In this document: in pieces, positions 1 to 8,946 of the stretch
Position numbering within the stretch: the stretch's first letter is position 1
How the letters are laid out: each line of letters begins with the position of its first letter
NCBI RefSeq assembly: GCF_000269965.1
Contig: NC_017219.1
Location: 1,922,001 to 1,986,000, forward strand
Origin: Bifidobacterium longum subsp. infantis ATCC 15697 = JCM 1222 = DSM 20088
GTDB lineage: Bacteria; Actinomycetota; Actinomycetes; Actinomycetales; Bifidobacteriaceae
Length of the DNA stretch: 64,000 nucleotides
Direction: 5' to 3'
Notes under the pieces: model-generated
The model's input: the letters and a program-made list of their open reading frames with translations, nothing else
Database searches by the model: none
Told to the model about the DNA's origin: nothing
Program-made: the position numbers and the translations under genes

Positions 1-337
1 ACCATATGCGTTGATAGGAGAGAACGATTAATGGCTCGGCTATCACCACGCTCACCGACATGGACAGATCCACCGGCAAGGGGAACACCACGCACCATGA
101 GATCGCCAACGCGATATTGCCGCCGAACGGGAATGCCACGCAGAGCAACGACAGGATGACGAACAACAGACCCACCCACAGGGTCCACGCATCCCAAACC
201 GGATTGATACACGATTCGATGACCGTATCAGCGGCTATGCACAAGGCGCAGGCTAGCGCCGCGATCTTTTCGCCATGCCAAGACTTCCCGAAATCGCGGA
301 AGCGGCGTCTAAGAAAACGGCTGCCGTCACAGGACAT
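1..337 (-). CDS. Membrane protein, probable sensor kinase N-terminus (partial)
   Basis: An open frame starts at an ATG (335-337) that overlaps the last 11 nt of the upstream response-regulator gene and runs off the left edge, giving 112 visible residues. The N-terminus is cytosolic and arginine-rich (RFLRRRFRDF), followed by several hydrophobic stretches such as WTLWVGLLFVILSLLCVAF. Coupling to a LuxR-type regulator suggests a multi-spanning histidine kinase, as in NarL/DesR-type pairs. No catalytic H-box or ATPase domain is visible because the gene is cut off, so the kinase call rests on context only. Confidence 0.6.
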   Translation of the reverse strand, partial: MSCDGSRFLRRRFRDFGKSWHGEKIAALACALCIAADTVIESCINPVWDAWTLWVGLLFVILSLLCVAFPFGGNIALAISWCVVFPLPVDLSMSVSVVIAEPLIVLSYQRIW

Positions 338-992
338 GGTATCGCTCACAGTAATCAAGGAGTTCGCCGCGCCTCGTAACACCGACCTTGCGCATGGCTC
401 GTTTCACATAGCTGTACACAGTTTCGACACCGATTCCCAAGCGGCGCGCAATTTCAACGGTCGGTACACGATGTGCATAGAGACGCAACACCGCCAGCTC
501 TCGATCGGAGAAGAGCCTGGCACCATCCGCTTCCGGCTGTGCGGCATCCACCGTATGCAATGTCTCTTCAAGGCTATGCAAACCCCAACCATGAGGGTAT
601 GTTCCCCCGTCAAACACCGATTTGACCGCCTCGCGTATGGTCGCTGCGAAATCTCTTTTCGAAATCAACGCTTGGGCTCCGCAACACGCGATATCCTCAC
701 CATAGGTTGCCAGGTCATACGAAGTGACTACGATGACGCCAACCTGCACGTTCCGCTGTCGGATACGTTCCGTCAGCCGCACTCCGTTCAGCCCGTCCAT
801 CATGAGATCGCAAATAAGGATGTCCGGCTTCCGCGGATCGAACAGACAACGTTCCAAGGCAAGACTGGGATTATCCGTAACCCATAGCATGTGTGCCTCG
901 GGAATCGTCCTGCCAATAAGCAAAGCCATCATCTCCGCAGAGCAACGATCGTTGTCCACCAAGGCAAGCCGAATCGGGCGCCCGTTCTTCAT
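327..992 (-). CDS. LuxR/NarL-family response regulator
   Basis: This 221-residue two-domain regulator has an N-terminal receiver domain with acidic residues D13 and D15, predicted phospho-acceptor D62 in DILICDLMMDG, T90 and K112. A C-terminal LuxR-type helix-turn-helix follows at about residues 155-215 (SDRELAVLRLYAHRVPTVEI). It is translationally coupled to the downstream membrane protein, its likely sensor. It is divergent from the bacteriocin cluster across a 149-bp gap (993-1141), so control of that cluster is a reasonable guess but is not shown. Family assignment is secure; the target genes are inferred. Confidence 0.9.
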   Translation of the reverse strand: MKNGRPIRLALVDNDRCSAEMMALLIGRTIPEAHMLWVTDNPSLALERCLFDPRKPDILICDLMMDGLNGVRLTERIRQRNVQVGVIVVTSYDLATYGEDIACCGAQALISKRDFAATIREAVKSVFDGGTYPHGWGLHSLEETLHTVDAAQPEADGARLFSDRELAVLRLYAHRVPTVEIARRLGIGVETVYSYVKRAMRKVGVTRRGELLDYCERYHVL

Positions 993-1141
993 AAGTACCC
1001 CCTCCCCAAATCGCCTCCGTCAAACGCAATCGTAGCACTGTGACGATTCCCGTCACACAGACTTCGTTCGCTCCTCATTGGCGTCTTACCGTGTTATATG
1101 CGGCAAAGCAGCCGCGCAATGAAGAACAACAAGGAGCACTC

Positions 1142-1537
1142 ATGATCGCAAAGAAAATCACCGGAGGCCTACTGGCGGCAACGCTTGCTCTCGGCGCAAG
1201 CGGAACACTTATCATTCCCGCAAACGCCAATGAAGTCGGTACTTCAGTAAAAGTCTCCTGCAGCGTTCCCACAGATAGGGATGCTGGCATCAGCACCGTT
1301 GATGTTTCATATCCCCATGGAGGAACATGGCAATATGGAACCACCTTGTGGGGCGGATGTGGAGATGTCTACTCCAATTTCCTCCACAATTCCCGTCGGC
1401 ATCATTCCTCGGTTTTGAACGCCGATAATGTATACGCATACAGCGGCGTCAAGGAAGCGGGAATCTGGGCCTCCGCAAGGACTTACGCGGTATGCGGCAA
1501 AGTGGATCAAGCTTTCTATGGATTTGATGCTGAATAA
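1142..1537 (+). CDS. Lactococcin 972 family bacteriocin precursor
   Basis: This 131-residue secreted protein starts at ATG 1142, six bases after an AAGGAG ribosome site (1131-1136). A Sec signal peptide covers about residues 1-29, with a KK n-region, an LLAATLALGASGTLII core and an ANA cleavage motif. The mature part has hallmarks of the lactococcin 972 family: GGTWQYG, then SNFLHNSRRHHSSVL, then AGIWASARTYA. Known members inhibit cell-wall synthesis by binding lipid II. The mature protein has three cysteines, which I do not recall in lactococcin 972 itself. The following DUF1430 membrane gene and ABC ATPase complete the usual three-gene cluster. Activity is inferred from family. Confidence 0.85.
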   Translation: MIAKKITGGLLAATLALGASGTLIIPANANEVGTSVKVSCSVPTDRDAGISTVDVSYPHGGTWQYGTTLWGGCGDVYSNFLHNSRRHHSSVLNADNVYAYSGVKEAGIWASARTYAVCGKVDQAFYGFDAE

Positions 1538-1631
1538 TTTCGCAGCATCCACACCATTTATTGAATGTGCGGCGAGCGAACTTCCTATCGTCCGCCGCAC
1601 AAACACATTGTTACCGGGAATAAGGTGTATC

Positions 1632-3602
1632 ATGCACTGGACTTATAAAATCGCCAGTATATTGGCCGTGGCTCTCATCACTCTCGCAGCAGGATTCTAT
1701 GCGCAAAATAACGAAGAAACCTATCCCTCCGGCCCTAGCTACGATATTGGAATTTCCGACGCGCACGGGCAGCCTCTATCGACATTGACCGGTCTCGCAG
1801 CGACCCATCATGTCGTACTCGCGAGAGTCTCCTATGAGCCGGACGGTCACGGTACCAACAGACGCGTAATTTCTATTTTCGGCGCATTAGACGGCAACGG
1901 CATGCATGCGAATTCGCCATACCCGGATTATGGGTTCGGGCCGCGCACACGTGTGCAACGCGGAGACAGATTCACCGACCCATTGGGAAGATGGCTTCTC
2001 TATGGATCACCACGGGATACCGCTTCAGTAGCCAAATCCATACGGCGCCAAGGATTCGAACTTAACAGAGCAACCCCCATCGGCATCACACAAATCACCA
2101 AACAATTCTTCTCCAATTCCATCGCCCAAGTCATATTCGCCGGACTTGCTGTAGTATTTGTGTCCGGCGCGCTTTCCGTGTCGACAGCTTCACGCGTTTG
2201 CGCGATACAAGCCTTGCATGGCATGAGAACAACCGGCATTATTATGAGGCAATTCCTGCGGCATGCGTTCTTTTTCATCATCTGCGTCTGCATCGGATGG
2301 ATGACTTGGATTTCCATTGGTGCGATCTTCTGGCCTTTCGCTTCTCCCTTAGGATTCGCCGGTCAGGTATTCCTCTCCATCATCATCGCCACAACGTGCA
2401 TGGCATTGGTTGCCTTGTCATTGTCGATTGCTCTAGTAAGGGTTCTGGTGCCGAACGCACTCAAATTAATCCAAGGAAAGCGCCCTTTACGTTTTCTCAT
2501 GGCTTCCGGCTGCATCATGGCAATCATCGTTCTCGCTCTCAGCTCTGCCAGTTTGAACGTTACGAACTTCAAATGGCGGCAATCCCAAACACTGAAAACA
2601 ACATTGGAGCATCAATTGTCATCCAACGACGGATTCCAATTGCAACTGTGGTATAGCAGCGATCAAAACCGAGCTCGTTCCATGCCCTCATGGAACGACT
2701 TCGTCGAACAAACTTCCCAATCAGAACATACGCGATTCGCCTCATTCCGGCTAGGATGCACGTGGGTGGATAGCTCGCAAGACCCACAGCCCTGCATCCT
2801 CATGGATTCCCGTACGGCAAGGCTTCATCATCTTATACGAAACAACACGACACTTGCACGAATCAGTGTGATTATGCCCGAGAATGAACAATGGAACAGC
2901 GAATCCATTACGAACAATGTGCTTCGCGCATACTCATTCGAGCAAAGTTTGGCGGCAGAAGAGGGAAAGAGTCTGCCCGCCATCAATCGCACGAGCATCT
3001 CCATTGAATCCAGACCAAGAGATGCTGTCTTATCGGCATTTGACACCCCTTCCAACACCGATGGCCTTTCCTCTGTTCCTGTTGTTGTCATTGACCCGTC
3101 ACTGCTCTCTGGCGATACCACTACATCGATGGTGTCCACCGGCGGCATGACCTTCGATTACAGCTCCCGCCATCAGCTGCTCGAAATCCTACGGGAAAAG
3201 GGCGTGGACTCTTTGGTGGCTTCGGTCGTCAATCGGCACGACGAGATACAAACTCGTTTGGCACGAACAACTCAGGAAATGAACTATTTTTCCATCACAG
3301 CTTGCATATCCATAATATGTCTGCTGGGCGGCGCAATCATGGTGGCTTTGACACTATGCACACTCCGACGTCAAATTATGTTCGTGGAATATATGCATGG
3401 AGCGCCGTCATATCTCCGTTTTCAATCGATACTGTTCCTAGCAGCGGCGTTATGCAGTGCATCTCTTCCGATCCAGTTGCTCATAGGAGGTTACAACGCC
3501 GTTTCCATGACCTCGGTTTCCTTACTATTCATCGTCGTTTCGCTGGCAACCACAGCGCTTTACGATTCGCGGCTGCGCGCCGACAGTATCAAACATCCCT
3601 GA
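1632..3602 (+). CDS. DUF1430 bacteriocin-associated integral membrane protein
   Basis: This 656-residue protein starts at ATG 1632 after AAGGTG. It has an N-terminal membrane segment (about residues 6-22) and an extracytoplasmic stretch. Membrane helices in the middle include AQVIFAGLAVVFVSGALSVS, FFIICVCIGWMTWISIG and ATTCMALVALSLSIALV. A large extracytoplasmic domain precedes a final helical block (ISIICLLGGAIMVALTLCTL onward). This matches the topology of the DUF1430 protein that always accompanies lactococcin 972, thought to act with the ABC ATPase in export or self-immunity. It lies 94 bp after the bacteriocin and 54 bp before the ATPase. Export versus immunity cannot be decided from sequence. 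Confidence 0.85.
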   Translation: MHWTYKIASILAVALITLAAGFYAQNNEETYPSGPSYDIGISDAHGQPLSTLTGLAATHHVVLARVSYEPDGHGTNRRVISIFGALDGNGMHANSPYPDYGFGPRTRVQRGDRFTDPLGRWLLYGSPRDTASVAKSIRRQGFELNRATPIGITQITKQFFSNSIAQVIFAGLAVVFVSGALSVSTASRVCAIQALHGMRTTGIIMRQFLRHAFFFIICVCIGWMTWISIGAIFWPFASPLGFAGQVFLSIIIATTCMALVALSLSIALVRVLVPNALKLIQGKRPLRFLMASGCIMAIIVLALSSASLNVTNFKWRQSQTLKTTLEHQLSSNDGFQLQLWYSSDQNRARSMPSWNDFVEQTSQSEHTRFASFRLGCTWVDSSQDPQPCILMDSRTARLHHLIRNNTTLARISVIMPENEQWNSESITNNVLRAYSFEQSLAAEEGKSLPAINRTSISIESRPRDAVLSAFDTPSNTDGLSSVPVVVIDPSLLSGDTTTSMVSTGGMTFDYSSRHQLLEILREKGVDSLVASVVNRHDEIQTRLARTTQEMNYFSITACISIICLLGGAIMVALTLCTLRRQIMFVEYMHGAPSYLRFQSILFLAAALCSASLPIQLLIGGYNAVSMTSVSLLFIVVSLATTALYDSRLRADSIKHP

Positions 3603-3656
3603 TCGCCATCCACAAACCTGTATCAGCAATCACTTACCACGTAAGGAACATCAAGC

Positions 3657-4292
3657 ATGAGCGCCTTATTGATCACGCATAATCTGACATATCGAATCGA
3701 CGACCGCACCTTATGGGAAGGACTGAACCTGACATTCAGTCCCGGTGACATGGTTGCCCTGACCGGAGAAAGCGGATGTGGCAAAACCACTTTGTTGAAT
3801 GTCCTAGGTCTTTTGGAAGAGCCAAGTTCAGGAACAATTACCTATGATGGGCAAACAATTGCCTCCAGAAAGGGCCGACGGCTCATGCACCGCAACGTCA
3901 TGGGATTCATGTTCCAGAATTACGCCCTGGTGGAGCAATGGACGGTGAACAGAAATCTGATTCTGGCTCTGCGCAGCGTCGGAATACCATCGGCAGATAG
4001 AAGTCGGCTCATCAGACGCGCATTGCGGGCCGTGAATCTGACGGGCTACGGCAATAGACCTATCTACACACTCAGTGGAGGCGAACAACAACGAGTCGCA
4101 ATCGCGAGGCTTCTCATCCGTCAATCGCTGCGCGTCATACTGGCGGACGAGCCAACAGCGGCCCTCGATGCCGACAACCGCGCCATGGTCATGCGTCACC
4201 TGCGTGATTTCGCCGACAGCGGAGCGATCGTGATCTACACGACGCACAACGAGGAGACCGCGGCTCTCGCCGACCGCATCATCGCATTATGA
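3657..4292 (+). CDS. ABC transporter ATP-binding protein of the bacteriocin cluster
   Basis: The protein is 211 residues, typical for a single MacB/LolD-type ATPase. It has Walker A GESGCGKTT (about 37-45), a Q-loop in GFMFQNYALVEQW, signature LSGGEQQR, Walker B RVILADEPTAALD, and a switch histidine in YTTHNEE. The DUF1430 protein immediately upstream would be its membrane partner, as in the lactococcin 972 cluster, for export or removal of the bacteriocin. The stop overlaps the 3' end of the convergent coaE gene by 6 nt. Confidence 0.92.
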   Translation: MSALLITHNLTYRIDDRTLWEGLNLTFSPGDMVALTGESGCGKTTLLNVLGLLEEPSSGTITYDGQTIASRKGRRLMHRNVMGFMFQNYALVEQWTVNRNLILALRSVGIPSADRSRLIRRALRAVNLTGYGNRPIYTLSGGEQQRVAIARLLIRQSLRVILADEPTAALDADNRAMVMRHLRDFADSGAIVIYTTHNEETAALADRIIAL

Positions 4293-4904
4293 TTCCGCCA
4301 GCCACTGTTCGTACAGCGCATCGACGGCTTCGAGCATTCGACCCATCGGCTGCGTGGAATCGATCACCGCGTCGGCTATGACACGGCGTTGTTCCGGGCT
4401 GGACTGGTGGCGAATGCGCGCAAGCGCATCATCTCGCGTCATGCCGCGGGTCGACACCATTCTGTCGACCCGCACTTGTTCGGGCGCTTCGACGGTGACG
4501 ATATGGTCGAATCGCATGGGCATGGCGTCCAGGACTTCCGCCAACAGCGGAACATCATGCACGACCACGGCATCCGGATTGTCCGCGACCGCCTGCCGCT
4601 CCCGAGACAGCGCAAGATCATAGATCAACGGATGCTCGATATCGTCCAGTTTCCTCCGCATCCGTTCCGAGTCGGGCCCGGCGAACACGTGCTCGGCGAT
4701 CCATCGCCGGTTGAGCCGCCCCTGATCGGTCAGCGCGTCGGGGCCGAAACATTCCGCTATACGACGAAGACCGACGCCGCCCGGTTCCACCACTCGGCGC
4801 GCGAGCTCGTCATAGTCGATAAGCGCCGCGCCGAGCTCCCGCAGTCTTGTGGACACCGTGCTTTTGCCCGCCGCAATACCACCGGTCAATCCTATTCGAA
4901 TCAT
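4287..4904 (-). CDS. coaE: Dephospho-CoA kinase
   Basis: This 205-residue P-loop kinase catalyses the last step of coenzyme A synthesis, ATP-dependent 3'-phosphorylation of dephospho-CoA. It has a near N-terminal Walker A (GLTGGIAAGKST), the YDELAR segment that replaces the canonical DAD region (usually LIDAD), and VVHDVPLLAE, matching the conserved V-DVPLL-E motif of CoaE. The ATG at 4904 is preceded by GGGGGAG. It lies downstream of rpsA in the same direction, but a hairpin at 4950-4982 separates them, so it may have its own promoter. Confidence 0.95.
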   Translation of the reverse strand: MIRIGLTGGIAAGKSTVSTRLRELGAALIDYDELARRVVEPGGVGLRRIAECFGPDALTDQGRLNRRWIAEHVFAGPDSERMRRKLDDIEHPLIYDLALSRERQAVADNPDAVVVHDVPLLAEVLDAMPMRFDHIVTVEAPEQVRVDRMVSTRGMTRDDALARIRHQSSPEQRRVIADAVIDSTQPMGRMLEAVDALYEQWLAES

Positions 4905-4949
4905 GCTCCCCCATCATGGCCATGTTTCGAGGTTCATGCACACAACGGC

Positions 4950-4982
4950 AAAACCCGGCCCGCCGAAGCGAGACCGGGTTTT
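4950..4982 (-). terminator. rpsA terminator
   Basis: AAAACCCGG (4950-4958) pairs with CCGGGTTTT (4974-4982). Read leftward, it is a 9-bp stem whose 3' arm ends in TTTT, 36 nt after the rpsA stop. Confidence 0.8.
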
Positions 4983-5018
4983 GACTATACGTCAGGCGTC
5001 AGTCGCCCGATGGCGAAC

Positions 5019-6494
5019 TCACTTGCCGAGCAGCTGGTCGCGCAGGGCGGCGAGCTGATCGGAGTCGGCGAGGGTACCGGTAGCCGGAGCAGCGGAAGAG
5101 TAGTTGGAGGTCTCCTCGACCGGCTTCTCTTCCTTCGGGCCCTGGCCGTCGGCGGCTGCGGATTCGGCAGCGTTCTCCAGCTCCTTGGCCACGAACTCCT
5201 TGTGCTCCTCCCACAGCTCGTGGGCGGCGGCGTACTGGGACTCCCACTCCTCGCGCTGCTTCTCGTAACCAGCGATCCACTCGTTGGTGTTCGGGTCGAA
5301 GCCTTCGGGGTACTTGTAGTTGCCCTGCTCGTCGTACTCGGCCGGCATGCCGTAGATGGCCGGATCGAAGTCCTCGGAAGCCGGGTCGACGGAGTCGTTG
5401 GCCTGCTTGAGGGACAGGGAGATGCGGCGACGATCGAGGTCGACGTCGATCACCTTGACGAACACGGCCTCGCCCGGCTTGACCACGGTCTCCGGGTTCT
5501 CGACGTGACGGTTGGCGAGCTCGGAGATGTGCACCAGGCCCTCGATGCCGTCCTCGACGGAGATGAAGACACCGAACTGGACGATCTTGGTGACCTTGCC
5601 CTTGACGATCTGGCCGGGAACGTGGGTGCGAGCGAAGCGCTGCCACGGATCCTCCTGAGTCGCCTTCAGGGACAGGGAGATACGCTCACGGTCGAGATCG
5701 ACGTCGAGCACCTCGACGGTGACCTTGTCGCCGACCTTGACGACCTCAGACGGGTGGTCGATGTGCTTCCAAGACAGCTCGGAAACGTGGATCAGGCCGT
5801 CAACACCGCCCAGATCGACGAAAGCGCCGAAGTTGACGATGGAGGACACCACGCCCTCACGAATCTGGCCCTTCTTGAGCTGGGACAGGAAGGTCTCGCG
5901 GACCTCGGACTGGGTCTCCTCGAGGTACTGGCGGCGGGACAGGACCACATTGTTGCGGTTCTTGTCGAGCTCAAGGATCTTGGCCTTGATCTTCTGGCCG
6001 ATGTACGGGGAGAGGTCGCGGACGCGACGCATCTCGACGAGGGAGGCAGGCAGGAAGCCACGCAGACCGATGTCGACGATGAGGCCGCCCTTGACGGCTT
6101 CGATGACGGTGCCCTCAACGACGCCGTCAGCTTCCTTGATCTTCTCGATGTCGCCCCAGGCGCGCTCGTACTGGGCACGCTTCTTGGACAGAATCAGACG
6201 GCCTTCCTTGTCTTCCTTGGTGACGACAAGGGCCTCGATGGTGTCGCCGACCTCGACGACTTCGTCAGGATCAACGTCCTTCTTGATGGAAAGCTCGCGG
6301 GAGGGGATGACACCCTCGGTCTTGTAGCCGATGTCCAGGAGGACTTCGTCGTGATCGATCTTGACGACAGTGCCCTCAACCAGATCACCATCATCGAAGT
6401 TCTTGATGGTGGAATCGACTGCCTTGATGAAGTCCTCTTCGGTGCCGATGTCGTTGATGGCAACCTTGGTGACTTCAGTGTTGTTCTCTGCCAT
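5019..6494 (-). CDS. rpsA: 30S ribosomal protein S1
   Basis: The protein is 491 residues with four consecutive S1 RNA-binding repeats, at about 35-105, 123-190, 208-276 and 293-361. Each carries a recognisable core such as GVVSSIVNFGAFVDLGGVDG and GKVTKIVQFGVFISVEDGIEG, followed by LVHISEL. A C-terminal tail of about 110 residues is rich in E and A, typical of actinobacterial S1. S1 delivers mRNA to the 30S subunit. The start ATG at 6494 has no strong Shine-Dalgarno sequence (ATATATTTACATG), a common feature of autoregulated rpsA genes. Codon use is strongly biased, as expected for high expression. Confidence 0.97.
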   Translation of the reverse strand: MAENNTEVTKVAINDIGTEEDFIKAVDSTIKNFDDGDLVEGTVVKIDHDEVLLDIGYKTEGVIPSRELSIKKDVDPDEVVEVGDTIEALVVTKEDKEGRLILSKKRAQYERAWGDIEKIKEADGVVEGTVIEAVKGGLIVDIGLRGFLPASLVEMRRVRDLSPYIGQKIKAKILELDKNRNNVVLSRRQYLEETQSEVRETFLSQLKKGQIREGVVSSIVNFGAFVDLGGVDGLIHVSELSWKHIDHPSEVVKVGDKVTVEVLDVDLDRERISLSLKATQEDPWQRFARTHVPGQIVKGKVTKIVQFGVFISVEDGIEGLVHISELANRHVENPETVVKPGEAVFVKVIDVDLDRRRISLSLKQANDSVDPASEDFDPAIYGMPAEYDEQGNYKYPEGFDPNTNEWIAGYEKQREEWESQYAAAHELWEEHKEFVAKELENAAESAAADGQGPKEEKPVEETSNYSSAAPATGTLADSDQLAALRDQLLGK

Positions 6495-6614
6495 GTAAAT
6501 ATATGGTTTCTAATAGTGGATGGATAATTTCTCGATATTCAGTTATACGCACACCCTTACAGGCATACGGATATTCACAATACAAGCAACTCTGCCCAAA
6601 TTTCCTAGGAAACT

Positions 6615-7490
6615 CTAGGCGTGTCGTTCGGCCATTTCCACGACGTTGGCCAGGAGCATGGCTCGGGTCATAGGGCCCACGCCTCCGGGGTTGGGGGTGT
6701 AGGCGGATGCCTTGTCATAGCAGGCCTTGTCCACGTCGCCCTTGATGCGGTAGCGACCGGCTTCTTCGTCGTAGACGCGGCTGATGCCCACGTCGACCAG
6801 CACGGCGCCGTCCTTGATCTTGTCGGGCGTCACGAATCCGGCCGAACCCATTGCGGCGACGATCACGTCGGCGCGGCGCATGTGGTCGGCCACATCCCGG
6901 GTACCGGTGTGGCACAGGGTGACGGTGGCGTTGACGGCGTTGCGCGTGAGCATCAGGCCAATCGTGCGGCCAATGGTGATGCCGCGGCCAAGCACGCACA
7001 CTTCCTTGCCGTTCAGATCAATGTCATAGGCGTCGAGCAGCTCGAGCACACCGCGCGGAGTGCAAGGCAGCGGTGTCGAAATGTCGCCGCGCACATGCAG
7101 CACCAGTTCGCCGAGGTTGTACGGGTGCATGCCGTCGGCATCCTTGGCCGGGTCGATCATGTCGATGATCGCGTTCTCGTTGATGCCCTTGGGCAACGGC
7201 AACTGGACGATGAACCCGGTGCAGGCCGGATCTTCGTTGAGTTCGCGTACGGTAGCGGCGATGTCGTCGAAGCTGGCGTCCGCCGGCAGTTCCTTCTTGA
7301 CTGAGGTAATGCCCACTTCCTGACAATCGGCGTGCTTGCCGGCCACGTACTTCATCGACCCGGGGTCTTCGCCCACCAGCAGCGTGCCCAGCCCTGGTTG
7401 GATGCCCTGCGCCTTGAGCCTGTTCACTCGCTCGGCAAGGTTGGTCTTGATTTCGGCCGCAATCTGCTTACCGTCGATTTTTGTGGACAT
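6615..7490 (-). CDS. folD: Bifunctional methylene-THF dehydrogenase/methenyl-THF cyclohydrolase
   Basis: The protein is 291 residues. FolD interconverts 5,10-methylene-THF, 5,10-methenyl-THF and 10-formyl-THF, supplying one-carbon units. Visible signatures are the substrate-site Y-x3-K (YVAGKHADC), the [11 protein letters not shown] motif, and the C-terminal [14 protein letters not shown] motif. The dinucleotide fold is at [17 protein letters not shown] take ATG 7490 with GGGAGGG at 7497-7503 as the start, since one codon further upstream is only a TTG. It is divergent from the metal-binding lipoprotein gene. Confidence 0.96.
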   Translation of the reverse strand: MSTKIDGKQIAAEIKTNLAERVNRLKAQGIQPGLGTLLVGEDPGSMKYVAGKHADCQEVGITSVKKELPADASFDDIAATVRELNEDPACTGFIVQLPLPKGINENAIIDMIDPAKDADGMHPYNLGELVLHVRGDISTPLPCTPRGVLELLDAYDIDLNGKEVCVLGRGITIGRTIGLMLTRNAVNATVTLCHTGTRDVADHMRRADVIVAAMGSAGFVTPDKIKDGAVLVDVGISRVYDEEAGRYRIKGDVDKACYDKASAYTPNPGGVGPMTRAMLLANVVEMAERHA

Positions 7491-7527
7491 CAACGCCCTC
7501 CCCTGTAGTTTCGGTGCATTCTATCGA

Positions 7528-7544
7528 AACGATAGGCTATCGTT
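7528..7544. promoter_or_regulatory. Inverted repeat, candidate metal-responsive operator 1
   Basis: AACGATAGGCTATCGTT is a perfect 17-bp inverted repeat (8-bp arms around a central G), 50 bp upstream of the metal-binding lipoprotein start and 38 bp upstream of folD. A related AACGAT/ATCGTT pair precedes the cognate ATPase gene. This suggests one shared regulator of the Zur/Fur or DtxR type; the regulator is inferred. Confidence 0.55.
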
Positions 7545-7593
7545 GGAACAAGTCAGGATTATATATCGTTCGCTCTCACGAAGAAGGCGTGCC

Positions 7594-8775
7594 ATGGGGA
7601 CTCAAATCACACGACTTACGCGACTCGCCGCAGCCGGCCTGAGCGCCGTCCTGTTGTTCGCGACCGCCGCATGCGCAGCCACCTCCCCCGCTGAAACCGA
7701 GCCGGACAACAAGACCAGTGTTCCCGCACCGACCGGGCCGATCAATGTGGTCGCCTCCCTCAATCAATGGGGCTCGCTGGCCGCCGAGCTGGGCGGCGAT
7801 GATGTGGAAGTCACGTCCATCGTGAACTCCACCAATGTGGATGCCCACGATTTCGAGCCAAAGACCTCGGACGTCGCCAAGCTGTCCAAGGCACAAATCA
7901 TCGTGGCCAACGGTGCGGGCTACGATTCCTGGGCCACCAAATCGATGGCCAAGACCACGAATATCGTATCCGCCGCTTCCGTCATGGGTGCCATGGAAGG
8001 CGATAACCCGCATCTGTGGTTCTCCAAAGACGCTCGATCCAGCATGGCCACGGCCATCACCGATGCATATGTAAAGGCACTCCCCAGCAAGAAGAAGGCC
8101 TTCCAGAAGCGGCTCAAGGCATGGCAGGCGGGTGAGAAATCGCTGGAAACATGGGCGTCCGAGTTCACCAGATCCCACTCCGGCCTCACCTATGCAGCCA
8201 CCGAACCCGTGGTCTATTATCTGATGGCCGATCTCGGGTTCAAGAATCAGACGCCCAAGGGGTATATGCAATCGACCGCTTCCGGCGGCGAACCGGCCCC
8301 CGCGGACCTGCAGTCTTTCCAGAAACTCATCGAAGACAAGGGCGTGGATGTGCTGGTTAACAACACGCAGGAAGCCAGTGACGCGACCAATATGATCACT
8401 GGCGCTGCCGGTCGTGCCGATGTGCCGGTAGTCGACGTCTCCGAACAGATGCCCAAGGATACCGACACGCTGAACGCCTGGATCAACCAGCTCATCAACA
8501 CCATCATCGACGCGGTGGATCCGAGCTATGGCTGCGAAGACGCCACGGACGGCAACGCGAATTCCGATGATTCCAGCGCCGACGGCGCCGCCACGGATGA
8601 TGCCAATGCGCACGATTCCAAGGCCAGCACCGGTTCCAGCACGGAGCCCAAGTACATCCGTCAGTGCAAGGCGGCCACATCCAGCGACTCGTCTCAGGAT
8701 TCGGCAAAGGCCGATGCCTCCAATGGCGATTCCGGCGATGCCTCCGGCAACGACCAGACCGACTCCGGCAAATAG
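7594..8775 (+). CDS. Metal ABC transporter substrate-binding lipoprotein (ZnuA/TroA-like)
   Basis: This 393-residue lipoprotein starts at ATG 7594. Its signal peptide ends in a lipobox, with C27 in LLFATAAC. The A-1/TroA-like fold shows metal-ligand histidines H85 (NVDAHDFEP) and H140 (DNPHLWFSK) and a late VVDVSEQMP segment with an aspartate. The ligand set fits a zinc or manganese importer. The C-terminal 100 residues are an unusual low-complexity tail rich in D, S, A and N, holding two cysteines (YGCED and IRQCKA). A strong terminator follows, so the ATPase and permease genes form a separate unit. Metal specificity cannot be read from sequence. Confidence 0.9.
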   Translation: MGTQITRLTRLAAAGLSAVLLFATAACAATSPAETEPDNKTSVPAPTGPINVVASLNQWGSLAAELGGDDVEVTSIVNSTNVDAHDFEPKTSDVAKLSKAQIIVANGAGYDSWATKSMAKTTNIVSAASVMGAMEGDNPHLWFSKDARSSMATAITDAYVKALPSKKKAFQKRLKAWQAGEKSLETWASEFTRSHSGLTYAATEPVVYYLMADLGFKNQTPKGYMQSTASGGEPAPADLQSFQKLIEDKGVDVLVNNTQEASDATNMITGAAGRADVPVVDVSEQMPKDTDTLNAWINQLINTIIDAVDPSYGCEDATDGNANSDDSSADGAATDDANAHDSKASTGSSTEPKYIRQCKAATSSDSSQDSAKADASNGDSGDASGNDQTDSGK

Positions 8776-8834
8776 TTAGAAGCAAAGGACACCGGCATCG
8801 GATCCATGCAATGCCGATAGACGCCTTGCACGAG

Positions 8835-8875
8835 AAGGGTTGTGCGACCATTGTCGAGATGGCCGCACAACCCTT
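8835..8875 (+). terminator. Terminator after the metal-binding lipoprotein gene
   Basis: AAGGGTTGTGCG (8835-8846) pairs with CGCACAACCCTT (8864-8875), and TTCTTTGGTTG follows. This 12-bp stem with a T-rich end separates the lipoprotein gene from its transporter genes. Confidence 0.85.
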
Positions 8876-8906
8876 TTCTTTGGTTGTCACCATCCGTACA
8901 CGATAT

Positions 8907-8929
8907 TGAGAACGATTGTCAGCATCGTT
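8907..8929. promoter_or_regulatory. Candidate Zur/Fur-type operator 2
   Basis: Two overlapping dyads precede the ATPase gene. TGAGAACGATTGTCA (8907-8921) has the TGAnAAnnnTTnTCA form seen in actinobacterial Zur/Fur boxes. AACGAT (8911-8916) and ATCGTT (8924-8929) repeat the half-sites of operator 1 with a 7-bp spacer. The region lies 18-40 bp upstream of the start codon, consistent with repression. Confidence 0.55.
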
Positions 8930-8946
8930 TGCCACAATCGGGCGTT

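Noticed and set aside
4389..6527. 712-codon plus-strand open frame antisense to rpsA
   Set aside because: It mirrors the biased codons of rpsA; the product is low-complexity (repeated L, D, V, G) with no domain or ribosome site.
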